A stretch of DNA of 64,000 bases from G965222335 sp965222335 (GTDB lineage Bacteria > Pseudomonadota > Gammaproteobacteria > Pseudomonadales > Halieaceae), in the NCBI GenBank assembly GCA_965222335.1, contig OZ244944.1:3720001-3784000 (forward strand), written 5' to 3'. Positions 43,413 to 51,234 of this stretch are shown one piece after another. Position 1 is the stretch's first letter; each line of letters opens with the position of its first letter. Position numbers and translations under genes: made by a program. A model generated the notes under the pieces. The model worked only from the letters and a program-made list of their open reading frames with translations, made no database searches and was not told the DNA's origin.

Positions 43413-45068
43413 ATGAGATCGCGTAAGCTTCGCCAGCTCGAAAAGCAGCTTGACCGCTGTGACACTTATGAAGAGTGGCGTGATGTCGCCCAACAGCACG
43501 ATGCCCTCTCGGGTCAGCAGCGCTGGCGCGAGGTCGACCAGACACGGCAGTACGATTACTCCCAGATTCGCCTTCGCCTCGACAGGCTGCGCAGCCTGCG
43601 TTCCCGTCACGACCACCAGGGATTGCTGTTCTCCCTGAACGAAGGCATTCACGGCAACATGGGCGGCATGGGCCGCAGCTCCCTGTATCGCCGCGCGAAG
43701 TTCGGCACCAAGCACCTGATTGAGCAGTATATCGACGAGGTCGCGGATTCACTGCGCTTCCTTGCCGAGCTGGACTCCGACGAGATAAGTACCCAGGATA
43801 AGCTGGACTTCTTCTACCGAGCCAATATCTGCTTCGGGCGTTCGGCACTGATGCTCAGTGGCGGCGGCGTACTGGGCTTCTACCACATGGGCGTGGTGCG
43901 CACCCTGCTCAAGCAGGGCCTGCTGCCCCGAGTGATATCGGGCTCCAGCGCAGGGTCCCTCGTGGCGGGCGTCGTGGGTACGCATACGGACAAGGAACTG
44001 GAGCAGTTCTTTGATCCGGCCAACTTGCACTTCGAGGCCGAGCGCGAGGCCAGCGTGTTCTCGCGCATGTTCTTCGGCAGCAACCCGCAAATCGATGTCG
44101 GTGACCTGGAGAATATCGTTGCCCGCCTGGTGCCGGACCTGACCTTCCAGGAGGCCTATGAGAAAACGGGTCGCCAGATCAGCATCACCGTGGCCCCGGC
44201 AGAAACCCACCAGCGCTCGCGCCTGCTGAATGCGATCACGTCACCCAATGTCTACGTGCGTTCTGCGGTGATGGCATCGTGTGCGGTCCCCGGGGTATTC
44301 CCGCCGGTCATGCTGATGGCCAAGAATGTGCACGGCGAGGCCCAGCCTTACCTGCCGACCCGCCGCTGGGTGGACGGTTCGATCGCGGATGACCTGCCGG
44401 CGAAACGGCTGTCGCGCCTGTACAGCACCAACCACTATATCGTCAGTATGGTGAACCCGATTGCCACGCCATTCCTCCAGCGTGACGGCAAGCGCAACCG
44501 CGTCGCCAGCGCCCTGGGTAGCCTGGGTATCGGCATGGGGCGTGAGCTGCTGAACTTTTACCGCGGGATCGCCCAGAAGCAGGGTGACAACTGGCCGCGT
44601 TTCAACCTGCTGCTCAACAGCGTGCACAGCCTGATGGACCAGGAATACAGTGGCGATATCAACATTGTGCCGAGCTTTCGCTGGTACAGCCCCGGCAAGA
44701 TTCTCTCCCACCTGACCGAGAAGGAACTGGTTGCGCTGGTCGAGGGAGGCGAGCACTCTACCTACCCCAACGTCGAGGCGATCCGAATCTGCACCAAGAT
44801 CAGCCGCACCATGGAAGACATCCTGCAGCGCTTTGAGTACGGTGATTTGCGGCCACAGGAAGAAACCGTGCGCCGTCCCCGCAGCTCACGGCGTCGCCCC
44901 CAGCCCACGCGGGCGGACCGGGAAGCGCTGCGCGAGCGCAAGGCCGAAGTGCCCGAGCGCAGTCCGGCGGCCGGGAAAACCGCTCCACGCAAGAAGCCCA
45001 GAACCGCAGCGCGCAAGAAAGCGCGCGCCGGTAAGACGGCGGACGACGGTAAGCGCCGCGCCGCCTAG
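43413..45068 (+). CDS. patatin-like phospholipase with DUF3336 region and basic tail
   Basis: A 551-residue lipase/phospholipase. An N-terminal DUF3336-like region (YEEWRDVAQQHDAL, about 18-32) precedes the patatin domain. That domain has an SGGGVLGFYHMG oxyanion loop near residue 150, the nucleophile Ser in GSSAGS near 178, and the dyad Asp in VDGS near 325. The last 60 residues are rich in Arg, Lys, Pro and Ala (RKKPRTAARKKARAGK). A GTG directly before the ATG at 43413 is an alternative start. It likely releases fatty acids that the flanking acyl-CoA enzymes process. Confidence 0.88.
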   Translation: MRSRKLRQLEKQLDRCDTYEEWRDVAQQHDALSGQQRWREVDQTRQYDYSQIRLRLDRLRSLRSRHDHQGLLFSLNEGIHGNMGGMGRSSLYRRAKFGTKHLIEQYIDEVADSLRFLAELDSDEISTQDKLDFFYRANICFGRSALMLSGGGVLGFYHMGVVRTLLKQGLLPRVISGSSAGSLVAGVVGTHTDKELEQFFDPANLHFEAEREASVFSRMFFGSNPQIDVGDLENIVARLVPDLTFQEAYEKTGRQISITVAPAETHQRSRLLNAITSPNVYVRSAVMASCAVPGVFPPVMLMAKNVHGEAQPYLPTRRWVDGSIADDLPAKRLSRLYSTNHYIVSMVNPIATPFLQRDGKRNRVASALGSLGIGMGRELLNFYRGIAQKQGDNWPRFNLLLNSVHSLMDQEYSGDINIVPSFRWYSPGKILSHLTEKELVALVEGGEHSTYPNVEAIRICTKISRTMEDILQRFEYGDLRPQEETVRRPRSSRRRPQPTRADREALRERKAEVPERSPAAGKTAPRKKPRTAARKKARAGKTADDGKRRAA

Positions 45069-45083
45069 TCTCGGACGGGTGCT

Positions 45084-45110
45084 CGCCCCGGTCGGGGCGC
45101 CTAGCGCCCC
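45084..45110. terminator. overlapping GC-rich hairpins between convergent genes
   Basis: CGCCCC/GGGGCG (45084-45099) and GGGGCGC/GCGCCCC (45094-45110, 3-nt loop) share an arm and so are alternative hairpins. The loop of the second contains the crotonase stop codon. There is no T-run on either side, so a bidirectional termination role is plausible but weakly supported. Confidence 0.4.
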
Positions 45111-45871
45111 TTCCAGTTCGGTGCGCGCTTTTCGGCAAAGGCTGTGGCGCCCTCGATGGCGTCTTCGCTGGAAAACACCGGCATGACCAGAGCCTGCTGC
45201 TTGTCCCACATGGACGCCTGGTCCCAGTCCTCGGACTCCTGTATGACCTGCTTGCTCACGGCAACCGCGAGAGGGCCGTTGGCGGAGATGCTGCCCGCCA
45301 GTTCCCGGGCGGCTTCCAGGGCAGTGCCGGCTGGCACCACGCGATTGACCAGGCCGCAGTCCAGGGCACGCTGGGCATCGATAAAGTCGCCGGTCAGCGC
45401 CATCTCCATCGCCAGCCGGGGCGGGATCTGGCGCGGCAGCTTGATCAGGCCACCGGCGGCAGCGGCGAGGCCGCGCTTGGTTTCCGGTATCCCAAACTTC
45501 GCGTTGTCCGCGGTCACAATCAGGTCGCAGGAAATTGCCAGTTCCAGGCCGCCCGCCAGGGCGTAGCCTTCCACCGCGGCGATCAGGGGTTTGCGCGGCG
45601 AGCGCTCGGTCAGGCCGGCGAAACCGCGGCCCTCGATGTGCGGTGTTTCCCCGCTGACGAAGGCCTTGAGATCCATGCCCGAGCAGAAGGTCCCCCCTGC
45701 GCCGGTGAGAATCGCGACCCGGATATCGTCATCTGCATCCAGCTGGTCCAGGGCGGCAGCTACCCCCTCGGCCAGTGCCTTGTTGGCCGCGTTTTTTGCC
45801 TTGGGCCGGTTCAGGGAGATGGTCATGATGCCGTCGGCGACATCAACCAGGACTGCTTGTTCTTCGCTCAT
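45101..45871 (-). CDS. enoyl-CoA hydratase/crotonase family protein
   Basis: A 256-residue crotonase. The oxyanion-hole segments are AGGTFCSGMDL and GYALAGGLELA. Both acid/base glutamates of true enoyl-CoA hydratases appear to be present: Glu at about 110 (GGLELA) and about 130 (GIPETKRG). It probably hydrates 2-enoyl-CoA in beta-oxidation of an unusual acid. 26 bp downstream of the APH-like gene, so same transcript. Confidence 0.9.
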   Translation of the reverse strand: MSEEQAVLVDVADGIMTISLNRPKAKNAANKALAEGVAAALDQLDADDDIRVAILTGAGGTFCSGMDLKAFVSGETPHIEGRGFAGLTERSPRKPLIAAVEGYALAGGLELAISCDLIVTADNAKFGIPETKRGLAAAAGGLIKLPRQIPPRLAMEMALTGDFIDAQRALDCGLVNRVVPAGTALEAARELAGSISANGPLAVAVSKQVIQESEDWDQASMWDKQQALVMPVFSSEDAIEGATAFAEKRAPNWKGR

Positions 45872-45897
45872 GCGTTGCTCCTTGTGTGAGGTGGGGA

Positions 45898-46917
45898 TCA
45901 GTCAGTGAGTTCCACTGCCAGCTGTGCCAGCGGATGAACCAGGTTGCCGCGAGCGTCCGCCTCGGCGCTGGATGCGGTACCGATTTCCGCGCGCTTGCGG
46001 ATGCCCTGGACAATTGCTGCCAGCCGGAACAGGGAAAACACCAGGTAAAAGTTCCAGTGCTCGATGCCCGGGCGCCCGGTACGCTCGCAGTAGGCGGCGA
46101 TGTATTCCTCGTCGCTGGGAATGCCCAGCGATGCGCGATCAACACCTGCCAGGCCCTTCATGCTGCTGTCCCGGGGCAGCATCCAGGCCATGCACTGGTT
46201 GGCGAGGTCCGCCAGTGGGTGACCCAGGGTCGAAAGCTCCCAGTCCAGCAGGGCGATCACCTCAGGTTCGTTGGGATCAAACATCATATTGTCGAGGCGG
46301 AAGTCACCGTGCACCAGGCTGACCGTGCCATCGTCCTCGGGCATGTTGGCGGGCAGCCAGTCGAGCAGGGTTTCCATCGCCGGGATGTGTTCAGTTTCCG
46401 AGGCGCGATACTGCTTGGTCCAGCGTCCCAGCTGGCGCTCGAAGTAATTGCCGGGTTTGCCATAGTCGGCAAGCCCCACGGCCTCCACGTTGACTGTGTG
46501 CAACGCGGCCAGGGTACGGTTCATGGCGTCATAGGTTGCCGCGCGCTCGGCGTTGTCGCGTGCTTCCGGCAGCAAAGGGTCCCACAGGATCCGGCCTTGC
46601 TTGTATTCCATGATGTAGAACATGGAGCCGATGACACTTTCGTCCTCGCACAGCAGGTAGGCCCGGGGCACGGGCACCGCAGTGTTTTCCAGGGCGCTGA
46701 TTACCCGGAACTCGCGATCCACGGCGTGGGCCGATGGCAACAGCTCGCCCGGAGGCTTGCGCCGCAATACGTAGGACGTGCCCCCGGCGTCCAGCCTGAA
46801 CGTGGGATTGCTCTGGCCGCCGGCAAATTTCTCTGCAGAGAGCTCGCCCGAGAAACCCGGGAGGTTTTCGCGCAGATAGCTTTCCAGGCGGGTGAGATCC
46901 AGTTGTTGTGCGCTCAT
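45898..46917 (-). CDS. APH/ACAD10-type phosphotransferase family protein
   Basis: A 339-residue kinase-fold protein of the aminoglycoside-phosphotransferase family, in the subgroup that in animals is fused to acyl-CoA dehydrogenases (ACAD10/11). Visible: GGQSNPTFRL nucleotide loop near 33, YVLRRKPPGELLPSAHAVDRE (family block around 50), the catalytic HGDFRLDN near 225 and the metal-binding LLDWE near 246. It is thought to phosphorylate hydroxylated acyl-CoAs. Start at ATG 46917. Cotranscribed with the crotonase; divergent from acyl-CoA synthetase copy 2. Confidence 0.87.
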   Translation of the reverse strand: MSAQQLDLTRLESYLRENLPGFSGELSAEKFAGGQSNPTFRLDAGGTSYVLRRKPPGELLPSAHAVDREFRVISALENTAVPVPRAYLLCEDESVIGSMFYIMEYKQGRILWDPLLPEARDNAERAATYDAMNRTLAALHTVNVEAVGLADYGKPGNYFERQLGRWTKQYRASETEHIPAMETLLDWLPANMPEDDGTVSLVHGDFRLDNMMFDPNEPEVIALLDWELSTLGHPLADLANQCMAWMLPRDSSMKGLAGVDRASLGIPSDEEYIAAYCERTGRPGIEHWNFYLVFSLFRLAAIVQGIRKRAEIGTASSAEADARGNLVHPLAQLAVELTD

Positions 46918-46979
46918 AAAGAGTCCCGATGCAGCAGTTTTGTAGGCGTTTTCGCGGTCCACGACGCGGGAATTGACCC

Positions 46980-46993
46980 GCCCGCATGCGGGC
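46980..46993. promoter_or_regulatory. perfect 14-bp palindrome in divergent spacer
   Basis: GCCCGCATGCGGGC is its own reverse complement. It lies 63 bp upstream of the APH-like start and 112 bp upstream of acyl-CoA synthetase copy 2, a position fit for an operator serving both. The rest of the spacer shows nothing clear. Confidence 0.35.
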
Positions 46994-47104
46994 CCGCGGG
47001 CGCCGGGAGGTCGCAAGTATGCGTTATTGAGTGGTAACTTCTCAAGCGGTATGCTCGCCACTCCGATCCAGCCATCACCACAGCCATAAAAACAGAGGTA
47101 TCGC

Positions 47105-48802
47105 GTGTACAAGGAACTGAAAGCAGCTTGGGCCCAGCTCACCGCCCCGGGACAGATGTTCGAAGTCACCACCGTTGACGTGCGCGGTGTGCCGACGCGG
47201 GCCTACGTGCACGCGCCGCCTTCACTGCGCGAAATCTGGCTCTCCACCGCGGGGCACGGGGATGCCGACTACCTCGTGTTTGGCGAAGAGCGCTGCACGT
47301 ACACCCAGGCCCATGAGTACGTTGGTTCCATCGCCCAGTGGCTGCACCAGCTAGGTGTGGTACCGGGAGACCGGGTGGCGATTGCCATGCGCAATTTTCC
47401 CGAGTGGATGCTCGCCTACTGGGCGGTGACTTCCATGGGTGCCGTCGTCGTAGGGATGAACGCCTGGTGGGTCAGCCATGAAATGCGCTTTGCCCTGGAA
47501 GATGCAACGCCGAAGGTGCTGATCGCCGACCGCGAGCGACTGGCACGCTTCGCGGAGATTCGCGAGGATTTTCCCGCCATGAATGCCGTCGCCGTGCGTC
47601 TCGAGGACGGTGCCCCCGATTGGGCGACCGACTGGATGGAGGTGATCAACGCCCCCAGCGAGCTGCCCGAGGTCAGCATCGACCCCGACGAGGATGCCTG
47701 CATTTTTTACACCTCCGGTACTACCGGCCGGCCCAAGGGCGCGCAGCTGACGCATCGCGGCTGCGTGAACAACATTCTTAACGTTGCTTTCATCAACGCG
47801 GTGCAGCCGCTGGCGCTCGCCCAGGCCGGGGTGGTCGAGGGAGGTGGCGACGCCGCCGCCAAACCCTCGTCCCTGCTGGCGACACCCCTGTTTCACGTCA
47901 CCGGCAACAACTGCGTGGCCCAGGCGACCACGGTCGCCGGCGGCAAGCTGGTGCATATGTACAAGTGGGATCCCGCCGAGGCCCTGGCCCTGATCGAGCG
48001 GGAGCAGGTTACGGTGTTCAACGCGGTGCCGATGATGGCCCGGGAAATACTGATGCACCCGGATTTTGCCCGTCGTGATACTTCTTCCCTGAAAACCCTG
48101 GGCGGTGGCGGCGCCGCGGTGCAGCCGGACCTGGTGAAGAAGATCGACAGCGTGGGCAGCGGCCTGCGCCCCAATACCGGTTACGGTATGACCGAGACCA
48201 GCGGTATTATCGCCGCGGTGTCATCCAGTTTCTTCGTCGACAAGCCGGAGAGTGTGGGGCCTGCGATGCCCACCTTCGAGGCACGCTGCGTCGACCCCCA
48301 GGGCAACACCCTGGGCCCCGGGGAAATTGGCGAGCTCTGGGTGCGCGGGGCACCGGTGATCCGCGGCTACCTCAACCGGCCCGAGGCAACCGCCGAGTCG
48401 ATTACCGATGGCTGGCTGCATACCGGCGATATCGCCTACATCGACGAGGACGATTTTATTTTCACTGTTGATCGCGCCAAGGACATGGTGATTCGCGGTG
48501 GCGAAAACGTGTACTGCGCGGAAGTGGAGAACGCCCTGTTTGCCCACGAGGAGGTGGCCGAGTGCGTGGTCTTTGCGGTTGCGGATGACCGCCTCGGGGA
48601 AGAAGTCGGCGCGGCGGTCTACCTGCACCCGGGGGCGAGTGTCGACGCAGACAGCCTGCGCGCCCACTGCGCCGGGCTGCTGTCCCCCTACAAGGTGCCG
48701 CGCTACTTCTGGATGCTGGACGCGCCGCTGCCGCGCAATGCCAATGGCAAGTTTCTCAAGCGCGAGTTGCGCGATTCCCTGTCCGTCGCGGACGCAGCCT
48801 GA
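47105..48802 (+). CDS. acyl-CoA synthetase (AMP-forming), copy 2
   Basis: A 565-residue ANL-superfamily ligase, only moderately similar to copy 1. Motifs: FYTSGTTGRPKGAQLTHRG near residue 202, TGYGMTETSG near 362, GWLHTGDIAYIDEDDF near 436, DRAKDMVIRGGENVYCAEVE, and the A10 lysine in NANGKFLKREL. The N-terminal extension (about 50 residues) is seen in long-chain or steroid-acid CoA ligases. The GTG at 47105 has AGAGG upstream. Its 3' end runs into a 14-bp tandem repeat. Confidence 0.9.
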   Translation: MYKELKAAWAQLTAPGQMFEVTTVDVRGVPTRAYVHAPPSLREIWLSTAGHGDADYLVFGEERCTYTQAHEYVGSIAQWLHQLGVVPGDRVAIAMRNFPEWMLAYWAVTSMGAVVVGMNAWWVSHEMRFALEDATPKVLIADRERLARFAEIREDFPAMNAVAVRLEDGAPDWATDWMEVINAPSELPEVSIDPDEDACIFYTSGTTGRPKGAQLTHRGCVNNILNVAFINAVQPLALAQAGVVEGGGDAAAKPSSLLATPLFHVTGNNCVAQATTVAGGKLVHMYKWDPAEALALIEREQVTVFNAVPMMAREILMHPDFARRDTSSLKTLGGGGAAVQPDLVKKIDSVGSGLRPNTGYGMTETSGIIAAVSSSFFVDKPESVGPAMPTFEARCVDPQGNTLGPGEIGELWVRGAPVIRGYLNRPEATAESITDGWLHTGDIAYIDEDDFIFTVDRAKDMVIRGGENVYCAEVENALFAHEEVAECVVFAVADDRLGEEVGAAVYLHPGASVDADSLRAHCAGLLSPYKVPRYFWMLDAPLPRNANGKFLKRELRDSLSVADAA

Positions 48803-48804
48803 CA

Positions 48805-48888
48805 ACGTGGTCGGCGAGACGCGGTCGGCCAAACGCGGTCGGCCAGACCGGGTCAGCCCGACCGGGTCAGCCCGACCGGGTCAGCTCT
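48805..48888. repeat. 14-bp tandem repeat, six units
   Basis: Units begin at 48805, 48819, 48833, 48847, 48861 and 48875 with the consensus ACCGGGTCGGCCNG. Units 4 and 5 are identical; units 1-3 resemble ACGCGGTCGGCC, and the last runs into the fpr coding end and supplies its stop codon. Each unit contains a near-palindromic GACC-N-GGTC, so the transcript from either direction could form hairpins, which would suit a bidirectional terminator between convergent genes. Confidence 0.8.
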
Positions 48889-49654
48889 CGACAAAGGCCC
48901 GCTCAATCACATAGTGGGCCTGCTTGCCGTGGCGTGATTCCTTAAATCCGCGGGCGTCCAGCAGGGCGCAGATGTCCTTGAGCATGCTCGGGCTGCCGCA
49001 GATCATAAAGCGGTCATTGGCCGGATCGATCGGCGGCAGGCCCACGTCCGCAGGCAGTTTGCCACTCTCCAGCAGGTCAGTCAGGCGCCCGGTATTACGG
49101 AAGGGCTCGCGCGTCACTGTCGGATAGTAAATCAGCTTGCTGCGCACATCCTCACCGAGGTATTCGTGGCGCGGCAGCTGTTCGGTGATGCTCTCCCGGT
49201 AAGCCAGCTCCCGCACATGGCGGCAGCCGTGGGTGAGGATAATGCGGTCGAACTGCTCGTAGATCTCCGGGTCCTTGATGATGCTGAGGAAGGGAGCCAG
49301 GCCCGTGCCCGTGGCGATCAGGTACAGATTGCGCCCCGGTAACAGGTTGTCCAGCACCAGGGTGCCTGTGGCCTTGCTGTTGACCAGTACTTCGTCGCCC
49401 ACGCGGATGTTCTGCAGGCGCGACGTCAGGGGCCCATCCGGGACCTTGATGCTGAAGAATTCCAGTTCGTCCTCGTAATTGGCGCTGGCCATGCTGTAGG
49501 CGCGCAGCAGGGGCTTGCCCTCGCTTTCCAGGCCAATCATGGTGAAATGGCCATTCTTGAAACGAAAACTCTGGTTGCGGGTCGTTTTGAAGCTGAACAG
49601 GTGGTCGGTCCAGTGATGGACCTCGGTCACCTGCTCGCGCAGTAAATTTGCCAT
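48881..49654 (-). CDS. fpr: ferredoxin/flavodoxin-NADP reductase
   Basis: A 257-residue FAD enzyme that shuttles electrons between NADPH and ferredoxin or flavodoxin. The FAD motif is LRAYSMASANY near residue 53, the NADP-binding GTGLAPFLS near 115, and FMICGSPSMLKD near 222. The C-terminal VIERAFVES ends in the short type seen in bacterial Fpr. The ATG at 49654 has GGGAGG 6 bp upstream, better than the GTG at 49660. Divergent from a LysR regulator, as fpr is from finR in pseudomonads. Confidence 0.93.
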   Translation of the reverse strand: MANLLREQVTEVHHWTDHLFSFKTTRNQSFRFKNGHFTMIGLESEGKPLLRAYSMASANYEDELEFFSIKVPDGPLTSRLQNIRVGDEVLVNSKATGTLVLDNLLPGRNLYLIATGTGLAPFLSIIKDPEIYEQFDRIILTHGCRHVRELAYRESITEQLPRHEYLGEDVRSKLIYYPTVTREPFRNTGRLTDLLESGKLPADVGLPPIDPANDRFMICGSPSMLKDICALLDARGFKESRHGKQAHYVIERAFVES

Positions 49655-49683
49655 AGCCACCTCCCGGTTTGTTCGACCGACAC

Positions 49684-49711
49684 AGCATAGGCTGTTCCCC
49701 TATATTGGTAA
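49684..49711 (-). promoter_or_regulatory. candidate fpr promoter
   Basis: On the minus strand TTACCA (49711-49706) and TATGCT (49689-49684) are 16 bp apart, about 30 bp upstream of the fpr start. The -35 overlaps the -35 of the opposite LysR promoter. Resemblance only. Confidence 0.35.
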
Positions 49712-49719
49712 AATGGGAA
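49695..49719. promoter_or_regulatory. candidate LysR-type binding site between fpr and the regulator
   Basis: TTCCC (49695-49699) and GGGAA (49715-49719), 15 bp apart, form the interrupted dyad typical of LysR targets and overlap both divergent promoter candidates. Arms are short, so support is modest. Confidence 0.35.
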
Positions 49720-49732
49720 TATTGGATATAAT
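49705..49732 (+). promoter_or_regulatory. candidate promoter for the LysR gene
   Basis: TTGGTA (49705-49710), a 16-bp spacer and a perfect TATAAT (49727-49732), in a strikingly AT-rich stretch about 37 bp upstream of the LysR start. The -10 lies inside the palindrome GATATA-A-TATATC. Confidence 0.5.
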
Positions 49733-49768
49733 ATATCAATTAAGTATATATAGAATTGGGAGGCCCGT

Positions 49769-50683
49769 ATGCGTTACAGCCTGCGCCAGCTCGAGGTTTT
49801 TATCGCCACTGCGCGTCACGAAAACGTCAGTCGCGCGGCCGCGGACCTGGCCCTGTCCCAGTCTGCCGCGAGCAGCGCCCTGAAGGAACTGGAAGGCCAG
49901 TTCGGGGTGCAACTGTTTGACCGCCAGGGCAAGCGCCTGCGCCTGAGCGCCCTGGGCGCGCAGCTGCGACCCCGGGCGGAGGCTCTGCTGGCCCGTGCCA
50001 GGGAGCTGGAGAGCGCCTTCGTGGGCCGCGAGGTGGCGGGGCGGATCAAGGTCGGCGCGACCCTTACCATTGGCAACTACCTGGCGGTACCCATGATCGC
50101 CGATTTTCGCCTTCTCCACCCCGACGCCGATGTGGCCCTGACCGTGGCGAATACCGAGTCCGTGGCCGAACAGGTTGCGGGCTTCGACCTGGATATGGGC
50201 CTGGTGGAGGGGGAATTTCAGCACCCCGATCTCGAGGTCAAGGCCTGGCGGGGAGACGAGCTGCAGGTATTCGCGGCACCGGGTCACCCCCTGGCCGCCA
50301 GGGAGGCGGTGACAGACGCCGAACTGAGGGAGCTACGCTGGATTCTGCGGGAACCGGGCTCGGGCACGCGGCAGGCCTTTGACCGGGCCATGCAGGGTCT
50401 GCTGGGCGATTTGCAGATCGCCATGGAGCTGCAGCATACAGAGGCAATCAAGCGCGCGGTGGAGTCTGGTCTGGGGGTGGGTTGCCTCAGTCGTATCAGC
50501 CTGAGCGAGGCTTTTGCGCGGGGCTCCCTGGTGCCCCTGGCGGTGCCCCAGCGGGATTTCAGCCGCCGCCTCTACAGCGTGACTCACCGGCTCAAGTACC
50601 GCAGTGCGACCCTGGCCGCCTGGCTTGAGCTGTGTGAGCGCGCCGGGTCGGATATACTGCCCGCGACAGGGGAGAGTGCATGA
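49769..50683 (+). CDS. LysR-family regulator, FinR-like by context
   Basis: A 304-residue LysR protein: an N-terminal winged helix (RQLEVFIATARHENVSRAAA, residues 6-25, then LSQSAASSALKELE) and an effector-binding domain (about 90-290). Because it is divergent from fpr, as FinR is in Pseudomonas, it probably controls fpr in response to redox or superoxide stress. That is inference from neighbourhood. The stop overlaps the SprT start by ATGA. Confidence 0.87.
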   Translation: MRYSLRQLEVFIATARHENVSRAAADLALSQSAASSALKELEGQFGVQLFDRQGKRLRLSALGAQLRPRAEALLARARELESAFVGREVAGRIKVGATLTIGNYLAVPMIADFRLLHPDADVALTVANTESVAEQVAGFDLDMGLVEGEFQHPDLEVKAWRGDELQVFAAPGHPLAAREAVTDAELRELRWILREPGSGTRQAFDRAMQGLLGDLQIAMELQHTEAIKRAVESGLGVGCLSRISLSEAFARGSLVPLAVPQRDFSRRLYSVTHRLKYRSATLAAWLELCERAGSDILPATGESA

Positions 50684-51234
50684 TTCAGCCAATCGATGGC
50701 GCACAACGCGGGGAAGTCGTGGCAGCCACGGCGCATTACGTGTCGCTGGCGGCGCGGGAGACAGGGCGCGATTTGCCCATGGTGCCGGTGCTGTTTGACC
50801 TTTCCGGGCGCAGCGCGGGCATGTTCCGGGCACAGGGCCGCGATTGCGTGATCCGCTACAACCCCTGGATTTTTGCCAAGTACTACGCCGACAACCTGGC
50901 GGCGACGGTCCCCCACGAAGTCGCCCACTACGTCGTGCACCGCACCCATGCCGGACGGCGCCGGGTGGCACCCCACGGACCCCAGTGGCGTGCTGTGATG
51001 GCGCTGTTTGGCGCCGATCCCGCGGTGACTTTTGACTGCGACCTGACAGGTATTCCGCAACGTCGCCAGCGGGAGCATCCCTACCGCTGTCGCTGTCGCG
51101 GCCACGGCCTCTCCACCACCCGGCATAACCGGGTACAGCGGGGCGCCGCGAGATACCAGTGCCGGCATTGTGGTGACGAACTGGTGTTCGATGCCACCCG
51201 CCTCAGTAATCCAGGGACATCTCCACGCCGCTGA
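50680..51234 (+). CDS. SprT-like zinc metalloprotease family protein
   Basis: A 184-residue SprT/Spartan-type protein. The zinc-protease motif HEVAHYV is at 79-85 and HGPQW (about 99-103) contributes the third ligand. A C-terminal zinc ribbon has Cys pairs at 136/138 and 161/164. In eukaryotes the related domain cleaves DNA-protein crosslinks; the bacterial role is unclear. Translationally coupled to LysR; its last 32 bp overlap the convergent DUF748 gene. Confidence 0.87.
   Translation: MIQPIDGAQRGEVVAATAHYVSLAARETGRDLPMVPVLFDLSGRSAGMFRAQGRDCVIRYNPWIFAKYYADNLAATVPHEVAHYVVHRTHAGRRRVAPHGPQWRAVMALFGADPAVTFDCDLTGIPQRRQREHPYRCRCRGHGLSTTRHNRVQRGAARYQCRHCGDELVFDATRLSNPGTSPRR

Noticed and set aside
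45886..47037. 383-codon plus-strand frame
   Set aside because: Antisense to the APH-like gene; no recognisable domain.
48805..48888. Possible CRISPR array
   Set aside because: Units are 14 bp, directly abutting, with no spacers and no cas genes.
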